Source of the DNA: Hemicentrotus pulcherrimus
Lineage: Eukaryota; Echinodermata; Echinoidea; Camarodonta; Strongylocentrotidae
Reading direction: 5' to 3'
Assembly: GCA_003118195.1 (NCBI GenBank)
Contig: BEXV01000402.1
Span: 99,532-163,531, forward strand
DNA length: 64,000 nt
A model generated the notes under the pieces. That model searched no databases, was not told the DNA's origin, and saw only the letters and a list, made by a program, of their open reading frames with translations. The position numbers and the translations under genes were made by a program. Positions 36,958-48,465 of this stretch are shown here, piece after piece. Position 1 is the first letter of the stretch. Each line of letters opens with the position of its first letter.

Positions 36958-37419
36958 CCTGTCCACACACACCATTTTTCGTGATTAGCTATACCGTTTT
37001 GCGATAGCGATACCGTTTCTCAATAGTTTTACGATGTAATATGTAGGTGTGGACGCTGACTAACGATACGTCGTCGTCGTATAACGAAACTAGTCTAACG
37101 AAACGCATGTTTGGGCATCGTTTCGAACTGAAACTCGATAAAGAATCACGAAAATGTTGTGTGTGGACTAGTCTAAATAGTGTAACTAACTGGGCGGGGC
37201 TTAACGTGACCTCGCGCGAAAGGAGACCTGACCTGTCATCTCCGCTTCTATTTCATGCCCGCAGGACATTACTTTCTTCTGTTGGTGGACATCTGGAATT
37301 TAAATGATGATTAGTTAGACGACGTTTTTTGTGTGTGGACACTCTGAAATTTATACAATGATTCTTTATACGATGATTCTTTATAGAGTTTCGCGATAAA
37401 TTGTTTTGTGTGTGGACAC
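36958..37419. mobile_element. GTCCACACAC-ended inverted-repeat element
   Basis: The element begins CTGTCCACACACACCATTTT and ends AATTGTTTTGTGTGTGGACA. The GTGTGGAC unit also occurs inside near 37045, 37160 and 37331, which are subterminal repeats of the kind bound by transposases. CpG content is visibly higher than in the flanks (ATACGTCGTCGTCGTATAAC, ACCTCGCGCGAAAG). About 460 bp, with no transposase remnant. Confidence 0.65.
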
Positions 37420-37690
37420 GCTGTTAGTGTAGGAGAAGGCAGTAAAATGAACAAGATTAAATTGATGCATCAAACAATGACATTGAACATTTCCCACTAC
37501 GCTCCAAGGCGCGACACACCTATTGATTTTTTTCATACATCCAGAACATGGTGTTCATGATCCGTATTTCATAATGTTCTCTATCCCAGCTAGCTTTCAC
37601 ATGTACACGACCAATGTTTGCCCATCAGTTTTTAAGCGTTTTCCTCATGAGCATGTTTACTCATTCATTCGGTAGATCACTAAATCAATG

Positions 37691-37773
37691 TCGTCTGTTC
37701 CTGCAAAGCGGGGACGGCGTTAACTCTGTACTAATTTTATGAGTTATCGCCCTTCTGGTTCTAAACAGACAAT
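37691..37773. mobile_element. 'GGGC-TTAACTC' hairpin element, copy A
   Basis: The right half (GAGTTATCGCCCTTCTGGTT then CTAAACAGACAA) pairs imperfectly with the left half TCGTCTGTTCCTGCAAAGCG/GGGACGGCGTTAACTC. About 83 bp, and a member of a scattered family. Confidence 0.6.
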
Positions 37774-40700
37774 ACATACAGTATGTAGGTGGGAGAGTAC
37801 TTAACAACTCGAGGCCAATGTAAGTTAAAATGTCAGGGACAGCCGTGAAAAGCAATTACGGAAGGATGAATTTATGATCTTTTCTGTCTACATTTGTTTA
37901 CTTACCTCACAATGCATTACATGTATCTTTACGTACCATAACTAAGAGAGCATTTACGACAGTCCATTAAGGACACACAATAAAAAAACAAACATAAAGT
38001 TAATGTGCATATACCATGTATATGACACTCTTGCAAACTGAATTTTTGTTTCACTGCGCTTTTTGTCATCAAAATTTGTCAAAGGACGAATTAAAAGATT
38101 TTATTGGTTAGTATTCATTGGTTGTCCTTTTTGTTAAACTTAAAACAACAAACAAACAAACAATTTATTAAAATCAGGGCAACTAGCAATTGATTTTGTT
38201 GATATGTAAATTGTTATATAATGTACTTATGTTTATATAATGTAATATATTATCTTTATATATTTTGTACTTTAAATGTTTTGAAATTAATTTTGAAATG
38301 TATGTTTCACTTCACTTGCTTAGCAGTAGATATTGTTTAATCTGTCATTATATCATAAGATTTCATTAGAACAGACCTGTCATGATTATTGAAACATTAA
38401 AATCACAAAAGTGACTAAGAAGAGAAAAACATTTTTGCAGGATTACATCAATGCAAAAGGATTTATGTATGTTCCAAGTAGATCCCACCTCATACCCCCT
38501 CATGAAGCCCCTCTCATACTTTTATGAATGATGAATCCTAAAATTGAATAATTTTCTCTATTTACTGGATGTTTATTGAAAAAGAAACCTAGGATCAGTA
38601 ATAGAAACTAGATAAAGCCCCCCACCATTTAAATACCAAAATATCTATTCCTAGAGACGTGTTCTCCTTGCTAGTGTTTTAATAAAACAAGCTTGAGGGT
38701 TAACGAGCACCAATTCAACGTGGCCTATGTTACAAAGCAAAGCATTGATTAGAAAACACATAGGCAAGGGGCCATCACTTAATTATCTTGCAGCCTAATC
38801 ACAACATTGTCTGCGCTGAAGTCTACGAGCAAATCAATACGTCTCGTTTGCGTTGATTTGATATCGAGAAGTGCTGTAATAGCGTCTGGAAATTTAAGTC
38901 AAATAACGTTTTTTAGTAACCTATGGATTTCACTGCTAACTGTTTTTGTAACCTTTTCGCTCCTCTTCGTTGAGTGTTTTTTGTTTGTTTTAAAACTGAA
39001 GCAAAATGGAAGATGGACACGAATAGGTCTCAGAGCCTATGGTCGAAATGATACCTATGGGAGAAATGTTCAAAAGTTGCAGAAGGATAATTGAAAAGCC
39101 CTTTGAAACCATCTTTCTACCCATTTCTGAGACGAAAACTTCAATACATGAATGTGGGTTAATGGTAGCCTGTCTTCCAGGCATTTGATACATTTTCCCT
39201 TTGCCCTTACCTGATAGATGGCAGCCTACTTCCAGACCAGGGTCTAGTAGGTCCATGTTCCAGACTAAATAAATCCTGCTTAGCCAAGCGCTAGTATGGT
39301 GGAAACTTGAGACATGTAGACCTGCATGTACCAAAATGGCTCTATTTTCCATGACATTTGCGTTTTGAAGATTAAGCATCATCTATCCTCCGGGCAGCAT
39401 ATTTAAATCTTGTTTTGCTGTATAGAAAGCTCTTCATTACCATATACATGTATCTTCTTGTTTTTGTGCTTGTATATAGGCTTACCAGTACCGGTATCTG
39501 TTTTTTTTGTAAAATCTACAGGGAAAAACAAAGTTGGCTGCTTGCAAGTAGGCCTTTGCTGCCATTAAGAGTACATAGATCTTACGGCTTTCTTTCGTGC
39601 AGGTGATGATAACCGTGTGACTCTTTGGTTGTAATGAAAATTTGTATTGTGCAATTATGATACTCCGGTGTGCATACTGTAAACAATTAGCGTTTGATTC
39701 AAAGTACATTTACAGGTGCACTTCTTACAGTATGTTTCGTTTACCGGTAGATATTATTCCCATGAGATTGTGCAAGGATATAATAATTCCAGTCCTCCGT
39801 CTGTTTCTCCAAGCCACCAAAACTTAATTTTGGTTCTTATGGTTAAAGCTTCACAAGAAATATGAAGATGAGTAACCTTTGCCGAGAAGGATTTGGAACA
39901 TGCTTTTGTTTCCCAGTTTTAGCATGTACGTTCTAGTGTTTCAAAAAAATTCTATGGAAAACTCAAAAAATATCTCGGGTAATCTTTAAAAGAGCCTGTG
40001 TAGTAAGTGTTCCCTAAAGGGGGTTTCCCTCTTTGATACAGCAAATCCAGGAAAAGCTCATGTGAACAAAAAAGGAAGTTTTAACAGTTTTTATCTCCAA
40101 TATTGTCAGAAGATATGTGCAAGAAAAAAAAAGGGTTTAGAAACAGGGAGTATCTAACAGTTAAAGCCTCGAGGAATTTCTGAAGAAAAAAGATGAGGGA
40201 CATCAGCTTTTCTAATCCCTGTTAGGATATAATTCAGCTCGGAACCAGAAGGGCATTAACTAAAAAACTTAACTCAAATTTATGCCTTTCTGGATCCCCC
40301 CCAAAAAAGATATGAAGCTAGTCGATTCCTTGAGATATTAAGTATTCAAGACGGACGCAACCTCTCTCCTGTTTCTTACCAGGGGCTGAGAAAGTCATAC
40401 TCTGTAGGGCATCATTTGGCAAATGAACATATACGTTTCGCATTTCCCTTCAACTGGCCGCTTTCAATTTCTGCCAAATACTCCCAGATATAAAAATATA
40501 GCGTGAATGATACATCATCGTTGATGATATCCGCATTCATTTAACATAACAAGGACTATCGGAAGGGTAAAAGGTTGCCAGATATTTTTTTTCCATTGGT
40601 TTTGTGGCAAGTATTGCACAACATCGTGGACAGGTACGCCTCCATGATGGATTGTGGGTAAAAAATGAAGGTTATTCTCCAAGCTTCCTCCTGTAGTTAC

Positions 40701-41935
40701 CTGCGGCCATCCAGGCTAAAGGACGCTAGGGAGTGATCTATCAATCATTTGAATACCTGCCTTTTCTTCTTTGTTTGTTTTCCTGCTATTGAGGTTATAA
40801 GTACTTCCGAAATTAATGTTAGATTTGCCTAGGGATTTCACTCATAAAATATCACAATGTTTATGCTTCTGGGATAATGGGGAGAGTGAGATGCAGGCTT
40901 AAGAAAAGAGCACCATCTGTGGATTGTCATTTGTCATTTTGTCTTTTTTATATTTCAATTATCTTCTATTTTTGTTTCCTTTTTTGTTAATAATGAGAAT
41001 CAGTGGAATAAAAATGAAACCAAAAGGAAGAAGATTTCAAAATTTACACCTGCTTATTCAATAGAACCTATCCATTCTATTTTACATTTTCAAAGGAAAG
41101 AGTGAGAACAAAAACAGCCTGTAATTCAATATGATTGGAAGAGCTGGGAAATGAAATGTAACTCTATCAGCGAAGAGACTTCCGAACCTTTGGAAATTGT
41201 GCTCAATATATTGATTTAAAGTGCTAAAAGCAAGTGGTGATTGCATGCAAAAATGCAGATTTGAAATTGTGGTAATGATGGTTAAGGCTTGTGCAGTAGG
41301 CATGGAGGTTTTTACAAAGATATATAGATGATTTCCGCTTAGGCATGTTATTTTGCCCTGGTTTATTGCAGATCTATGTAATTTATCAGCTATAATTTCC
41401 ATCTGCTGTTCATAAGGAAGAAAAGATAATGTGTGGGTATTTTTTTGACAAAGTTTTCAACATCTTTTCATTTCAACCAACATATAATCTGTGTGCCATT
41501 GTAGATAAACAAATACCCATGATAAATATGAATTAACAATCTGCCTGATCATAAATAATGGGAAATTGATGATAAGCAATTTAAAGAAAATTATAATTCC
41601 CTTTTTTCATCATTTTTATGAAGGCATATTGGATGAGAGGTCAGCAACCAATATGTATCGACATATGATTAAAAATAAGGGGGAGGGTAGCTTTAAGGAT
41701 GTTTATTTGAAAGATATTGATTTACATGTCAATTCAACATGGGGATGGGGGAGTCTATGAGAAATACTGAATTTACAAGTCGATTTTTTAAAAGAGAAAT
41801 CAGCAATATCAAGGCAATTTCTTTAGATAAAGTTGCTTGTCAACGTTTGCTAATTCTACTGTTCAAGTTTGGAAACTGTTATTATCGCTGAAACCTTGAA
41901 CTTAATGTGTGTTTTGTCGATTAGGGGTCTGGGTA
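37774..41935 (+). other. Intronic DNA, nothing firm
   Basis: Apart from the small hairpin copy at 40228 and AAC repeats at 38145-38162, no structure. The longest minus frame (130 codons, 38990-39382) has no recognisable domain. Confidence 0.45.
40228..40294. mobile_element. 'GGGC-TTAACTC' hairpin element, copy D (partial)
   Basis: GGAACCAGAAGGGCATTAAC and then TTAACTCAAATTTATGCCTT followed by TCTGGATCC: an imperfect palindrome of about 67 bp. Confidence 0.45.
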
Positions 41936-42300
41936 CCAGAGGGAGAGAGGGGCGGGCAGAGAAGGCCTGGGTACGAAGAGCGCAAGAAAGGGAAAGTGAT
42001 GGAAAATAATAAATTGTGTAGATAGAAATAGAGAGAGGGAGGGTGGGAGAGGAAGGAATGGGTAGAAATGAGAGAGATGAGTTTAATAAGAAGATATAAA
42101 GAGGTAGAAAGGGAAACCATAGAAAAGATACTTGTAGTTTATGGAAAGAGAAGGGAAGGGGGAAGAGAGGACTTGGTAGGTAAGGAAAACTTACACATTT
42201 GTTAATAAGGAAGCCGGGAGGGAGGGAGAGAGAGAAAGAAAGAGTGAGAGAGAGAGAGGGAGAGGGAGAGGGAGAGAGAGGGGGGAGGAGAGGGAGATGT
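41936..42300 (+). repeat. Long polypurine tract with a (GA)n core
   Basis: Sequence dominated by G and A, with the densest part at 42205-42299 (GGGAGGGAGGGAGAGAGAG). Purine richness continues more weakly to about 42560. Minus-strand open frames here read Ser/Leu/Pro-rich low complexity and are not genes. Confidence 0.85.
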
Positions 42301-42838
42301 GCTAGAAGTAGGGAGAAAAGTAAGAGTGGATGGGAGAATAGAAAAACAAAAAACGGAAAGAAAAAGGGCTAGGGAGAGGGGCAGAGGACTTGAGGTGAGA
42401 AGCCAAAAAGTTTGATGATTGAAAATGAGTCACAGAGAGGTAAAGAAAGAAAACATATAATAGGGATAAAAAAAACATCGACCCCAAAGTGCACAACAAA
42501 AAAGAAGGAAAGAAGAAAAATATGATGCGAGAGGTGTGTGTGGGGGAGGAGAGGGGGGAGATGATGCTTTTTGGCAAACTGCTGAATTTGCTTCTATAAC
42601 AACATTTGGAATAACAAAGAAGACCTCCTGACCCACAAATCAGTAGCAGCACATGATTTTCCGTTTAGTTTTAGTAAGAAAAAAAAAGTAACAGCGGTTG
42701 CCAATAGATCAAGAGTTCTCTGGAAGAAAGAGGCGGGAACAAGATAGATTGCACAAAAAGGATATGGGGAACCCTTATACATGATGGCAAAGACTGTCAA
42801 GAAAGCGATTCACGGGCAATTAAATTCATTATTGTTAT

Positions 42839-43032
42839 ATTATCTGCTTGGAGCCTGAGAGATATTAACTCATCGAGTTTAACACAGAAGGACTGTACAA
42901 TCTCTGCCCAAGTAAACACTCTTCTACATCATAAACAACTTCGAAGTCACACTTTCAACTCTTGAAAGATCATATTGTCTGTTTGTAGCCATATAAAGGC
43001 ATTAACTCATATACATGTAATTTAACACAGAG
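42839..43032. mobile_element. 'GGGC-TTAACTC' hairpin elements, two adjacent degraded copies
   Basis: TCTGCTTGGAGCCTGAGAG, ATTAACTCATCGAGTTTAAC, ACAGAAGG at 42842-42895, and TGTCTGTTTGTAGCCATATA, AAGGCATTAACTCATA, TTTAACACAGAG at 42977-43032 share order and spacing. They are degraded copies in the same orientation about 135 bp apart. Confidence 0.45.
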
Positions 43033-44278
43033 TATAATGCCATTTGTTTTCCTTATAGACACCATGTATAACAAAAAGTATTGTAATTGTGGTGGCCCTG
43101 AAGGCGTTTGGTTTGATCAGGGAGCAATTGGTCTGAATCGCCCTCAAGGAAATCCGAAGCTACCACTTACCTTTAAATCGTCACCCCTCTCCCTTGCCGA
43201 TCACCCCTACCATTCTGCAGAGACCAAGATCTGACACCCCCAATTATCATCTTCATTTGAGATAACGCATCTACCACTTCTATCCTCCATCCCCTCATCA
43301 TCTACCCTTTAGGACCGATGGCAGATCAAGGGTTTTGTAAAGAGGGAGTGGGGGAGGGCACCATTTTGAAGAATTTTGAACAACAAGCAAAGTTTATCAG
43401 AATGTTTATCAGAATTTGTAGGTGCCTTTGGGGTAAAAACATTGTAAAATATGAGGCACTCAATCTTTTGTGCATTTAGGCTACCGGTACGTGTAAAGCA
43501 TGTTGATTTTAAAAGGGGGCATTGGCCCCTCCCCCCCCCCCCCCAAACGATCAATCTGCCAGTGCCTTTAGGACCAGTGGATGGGAAAGGTGGTATCTAC
43601 CGGCCTGGAATTCTTAGAGGTTATCTCCGTCCTCTCTGGTAGATACATTAGGAGTAGGAGAAGAATATCTTAGCAGGTCTGGGCGAAGTAACAAATAGGG
43701 TACTCGGTTCTGGTCCAGTTCTTACGTAGTGGTCTCAGATTACAGCATGATATTATAAGTGTCTCTTCTTTATGCATATATCATGTCAGTGCCTGTACAT
43801 CACAGAGGTCTGTTCCACATGTATGAAGATAGCCTGCCATTTAATGGATGTAAATAGGCCAAAAAAGGACTACCTAGCAGATCACTGTAGCATTACACGG
43901 CATGTTTTTTTCAAAGTTTGAAAGTTTTGAATTCTATAATGACATTCAAAACTACAACTTATACCTTGGTTACGGCTTAGGTGTCATAATGCAATGCTCA
44001 AATCATACATGTAAATGTCATCAAGGAAAATCTTCTCTACAAGATAACTGTGGTATGCACCTGGGTTGAGAGAGTCTGTTTCCTCAGGGCATAAATATTG
44101 GCTTAGGATCAATTTGAACCCTGAACCTAGTGATTGAGAGCCAAGTGTGTAATTTGCTTTTCTTTGGGTGTCCTCTTTTGAGAACCTGAGAGCTGGAAGA
44201 AAGTTGAACTTGGTGTAAAATGACTGAAGCAAACCATTAATGAGAAGAGCAATATTGTGTAAAGGGGAGAATATTGAG

Positions 44279-44673
44279 TTAAAGAGAAGGTTGAGTTCTG
44301 GGAAGAGGTGAAAAAAAAAATTGTGAGCGTTATCATTTGTATTATGCAAGAGTGGAAGAACAGCAGATAAGACATGTTCCCTAAAAAGCATGGCTCTTCA
44401 AATGCCTTCATATTCTAAATGTGTCATGTAACATCGTAAGACTCCAGGGTAGGATTTTACGCCACATGTGCGTGTAGTCCCATATACATGTTTCTGTGTA
44501 CAGTGTTTGTAACTTTACCAAGACTTGGCCAAATTTCTTATCATGTTGATGATTCCAGAACCTTGCAATACACACAAATTCTTATATGCTAGATGATCAA
44601 CCTTTTTTGGTCGATTCCTAACCGTTTCTTTCACAATGCAATCGCATGACCAGAACTCAACTTCATCTTTGAA
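44279..44673 (+). mobile_element. TTAA-flanked MITE, family 1, copy 3
   Basis: The left end is TTAAAGAGAAGGTTGAGTTC and the right end is GAACTCAACTTCATCTTTGA, so the right TTAA has mutated to TTGA. The body is collinear with the other two copies. The minus-strand open frame in it (MKAFEEPCFLGN) also appears in copy 2, as expected of repeat sequence rather than a gene. Confidence 0.8.
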
Positions 44674-45172
44674 TAACAAAATAATAGAGAAATATCAAAC
44701 TACAATGTATATATTCCATTTGCGGTGCAGATCAAATGTTGAAATTAGAAAGCACATCCAAACTGCACGATAGCTTTTACAGTTGATGATTAAAAGAAAT
44801 GTAGATGATACTACGGTAAATGTATTTGATACCACGAACATATATATTTCCATGTCATTTGATCTCTGTATCTTCTTCAGTCCACATCTGTCAAATACTA
44901 GTAGACAAATATTTCTTTCAATTTCTGTGTCGTTTACACAGGCCTTTCCATGTAACACTATCTGGCTACGAAGGTACACCCACATGTTTGTGGTTCACCG
45001 TAGATGATTGTGTTCCCTTCGCGAACAATTACAGACCGTTTAGAAAGCCGCATCCTGGCGTGTCTTCCATGACGAGAGGAACCTTGTCCATCCTGCTCCT
45101 TTGAAACGATAAATAAAACAATAAAAGAAAACAGGCGTATAGGTTACTCCCCCAAGGTTTGCACTTCTTGTT

Positions 45173-45262
45173 ATGACGATCGCAAACAGCGTTTTCTTCC
45201 GTGATTCAAACGCTCTGCCTTGTGACAGGCATTGTGCGGTAATCTCGACCGTGGCTGCCACG
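45173..45262 (-). mobile_element. tRNA-like head of a second SINE (minus strand)
   Basis: Read on the minus strand, the sequence begins GGCAGCCACGGTCGAGATTA (box A-like) and reaches GCGTTTGAATCACGG (box B-like) about 40 bases later, the spacing expected of a Leu/Ser-type tRNA-derived head. Downstream, towards 45100, it runs into A/T-rich sequence. No intact cloverleaf could be drawn by eye. It could be a diverged SINE or chance. Confidence 0.35.
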
Positions 45263-45816
45263 CCGGCATTGTATATACCTCCTCATATGCATATGAACAG
45301 AAATGTATGTTGTGCGCTCTGGTAACGAACGATGCAGTCGTATTGTCGGTGGTTTCAATGTACATCCGTTGTGAGAAAACCTCAGTTTTGTTGCGTGTCT
45401 AGCATAAACATGTTGATCATTACGAGGAATGATATGTAATAAACATGAAAGTGGTGCAGGTGAACCTCATTATAACAAACTCTTTTAAATCTTTTAGGAA
45501 ATAATTTTGTTAAATTAGGTGTCGAAAAAGAATTTTAAAAAGTTGGATTGGCAGAATTCCTTTGTCACAGTAAGAGATTTTTTTATAAATTGCCTTTGTT
45601 ATTAGGTGAAGAGTACTGTGTGTATTACCTTGTATGATAATATGGCAGCAATAACAAAAAATCTTAAATGACAACACTATACCGAACACGCATTTTCTTA
45701 AAAACCTTACCCATATGAAACACCAATTCTTTCTTTGACATGCAGTAGTATTCTGATGAGAATGAACATTGTGTCATAAGGAATTGCAATACAGCGAAAA
45801 ACATCTAGATACCCCT

Positions 45817-46128
45817 GGGGGGTGTTTCACAAAGATCCTAAGTTGAACTTAACTCTAAGTTGGACTTAGAAATTATGGAAAGCCGTAGCATCTCTGAAAA
45901 TATTTTGTAAAAGTTATTTTAAAAGGCATAAAATGTTGATTCAAATCATTCATATTTTCTATTATCATGGGAGATTTCCTGTTCTTGCTGTGGAATTTAT
46001 GAAAAGTCTAAAATACTTGTTTTTTCACTTTTGAATATATTTAAATTTAAGGCTACAAATGGCTCTCCATAATTTTTAAGTCACACTTAGAGTTAAGTTC
46101 GACTTAGGATCTTTGTGAAACACCCCCC
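45817..46128 (-). mobile_element. GGGGGTGTTTCAC-ended MITE, copy 2 (inverted)
   Basis: Ends GGGGGGTGTTTCACAAAGAT and ATCTTTGTGAAACACCCCCC. The inner sequence matches copy 1 in the opposite direction (TGTTGATTCAAATCATT against AATGATTTGAATCAACA). At 312 bp it is nearly the same length as copy 1, and its terminal repeats are better preserved. Confidence 0.82.
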
Positions 46129-48164
46129 TGGAATCATATTTCATCCCCTAAGTAAAACAGCTACCCATCATAACACCACTTCATGTTAAAGGTAGTCTTG
46201 ATGTAAAGCTAGCCTGTGGTGCCTGGCATTTCGCTGACATCGTTTCTTGAACCACCTCCTGATGTTAATATCCCCACGCGATTTGCAACATCTACGGTAG
46301 GCGATGAACGTTAACAAAAGGGTAATGCAAGAGAGACAGAAGATTTAGGTCAAGTCCGTGAGGAGTTGTTATTTTTTTAGGGTATTTTTCACATCCTTCC
46401 TAGGCGATTTTATTACACCTGCAATAAGGAGAGAGATAACCTAGCTCTTGCGCACAGAGAGAGAGAGAGAGCGCTTCGGGGGCAGTGCTCTGTATCACAG
46501 CGAGGATCTGCGTTCCTACGGTGTTCCGAGTGTTTTTGAAAGATACGTTTGAGTAATGAGGGTGGCCTGAGTTACACGGTCGTGATACGCTCGCTTTTGT
46601 TTGGCAGCAAAAGAGGATGAGGGAACACGGGCTAGTTCGACATCTACTGAAGATTGGGAAAGGCTGGATGAATTTCTTTATCTGAAAGACAGTGGTCATG
46701 TCGAGATGGAAATGATCTGAGGATTCTGGGCAGGTTGGGAAGAAGAAAGTACAGAAGGAACCAGACTCTTTGGAAAAGATGTAATAAGAGAGAAGATTTT
46801 TCTGTTTTTGTAATATAATGTTTATTCAAGGCAAGAAGGACATCAACCTTTAAACATAAATTGCACATGTACATATGTAGAACAGATTAGATGGATGTAA
46901 CGTGAAATACTGTGATTTTGTCATCTAATTGAAATCAGAGGGGCATTACATCGTGTAAAATTACAAAAGTTAACCTGTCTTGCTATCAGCACAAGATATT
47001 TGCCCCTCATCTCAGATTTCTGTTGATTAACATACATGTAATAACATATTAATGTTTGGTCATCAGCAGATTTGTCACTGAATTTTTTCATTTGTCATTG
47101 AAAAAAAGGAGAAAAATAGTATGCCTAAAAGATTCATAGAACAGATTAGACCATAATGTATAGTTTTCTCCTTACCCTTAACTACCACGTGCCCCCACAT
47201 TGCAATTATGATCCACAAGGAAACAAATAGGGGGCCCCCGAGCTCCGTACCGATTTGGATCACATTCATTTGTACATGGAGATTGTCATGTTATGTGGCC
47301 GTCCTGTGGGAGCGTTCTCATCGATGGAGGGTTGCATTGCCTGATGAGGGATGACACGGATAACATGTGATGAAATATTTAGTCATGGATTGCGTGTAGT
47401 CTTTCCTCCAAACTCTGTGGATGGCTGTTGTCTGTTTCCCTGTAATAATGAGTGTCAAGTGATGAACGGAAAATGGGGTTGTTACAGGGTAATGGGGAAT
47501 ACTGCCAACTTGACCTTCTAGGGTTTTCACGATTTTTTAAAACTTATCATCACCCACTGATGACTTCCATGTTTAACCCATTTTCTGAACAATTAATTCA
47601 TTGCTTTCTCTCTTTGAGTTCACCACTTAAAGCCCTTTGTGTAAATGATTAGAAAACAATAGGATAACACCTTGGGTGCAGGCTAGCAGAGATGGGTCGC
47701 CATCGTGTCAAGTGTCAGAGCCTAGGGGGTATTTCCACGTTCAATCTTCAGCGACTCCTTCCAGGATGATTTAGTATTGGGTGTGAAGATGAGATTCCAT
47801 AAACAATGAAACAACCAGGCATACAATTAGGGATGTCTCCATCTGTATTGTGATTTGGAAAAAAACAGTGAGGCTTTTAGACCCAAAGCTGTCGAATACT
47901 TGTTACAGATTTCTTCTGTTTTGTAAGAAAATTGTATACTCTTAGGGCTGTACATCATGTGTCATCAGAATCTGGCATGCTCCTGAAGATAGGGATACGT
48001 ATGATGTATAGATAAGTGAGGAGAGAAACAAGAGATTCAGAAAACAAATCTTTAAGCAAAAAAGGAATTTTAGATTTATCTGTGAATGTGTTATTTGTAA
48101 TTTCTTTACTGGGGAGCACTGATAGAAGAAAGGAGCCAGATAGGAATAATCTCTGTGTAAAATT
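46129..48164 (+). other. Intronic DNA, nothing firm
   Basis: A short (GA)n at 46457-46472. No element or gene recognised. Confidence 0.45.
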
Positions 48165-48465
48165 TAATTTGCTGGTCAATAGACGAAATAACGGTTGCTG
48201 GTTGTTTGAAGTAATTATGGTTACTGGTTGATAAAAGAAATAATAATTCCTGGTTGATCGAAGAAACAGAGTGCTGCTTCAAAGAAAAGATTAAAAAGGG
48301 CTAATTCGTAGAAGAAATTGTCTTTTAAGAACCAGAAGGGTTCTTACTCTGCTTATAAACATATTTAAGAAGACAATATAAAAGTTATTGATTGATGCAA
48401 GAAACAAATTGCTGGTTAGTAGAAGAAATAGAAAGCGCTGATTCGTAGAAGAAATACCTCGTTGA
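48165..48465 (+). repeat. Degenerate minisatellite, about 30-bp period
   Basis: Repeated GCTGGTTGATAGAAGAAATA-like units with variations (TACTGGTTGATAAAAGAAAT, TCCTGGTTGATCGAAGAAAC, GCTAATTCGTAGAAGAAATT, GCTGGTTAGTAGAAGAAATA, GCTGATTCGTAGAAGAAATA), interrupted by unrelated sequence at 48300-48390. Confidence 0.7.

Noticed and set aside
38990..39382. 130-codon open frame on the minus strand
   Set aside because: No domain, no splice support, ordinary AT-rich composition; such lengths are expected by chance in 64 kb.
42302..42652. 116-codon minus-strand frame rich in Ser, Leu and Phe
   Set aside because: It is the complement of the polypurine tract, hence low complexity.
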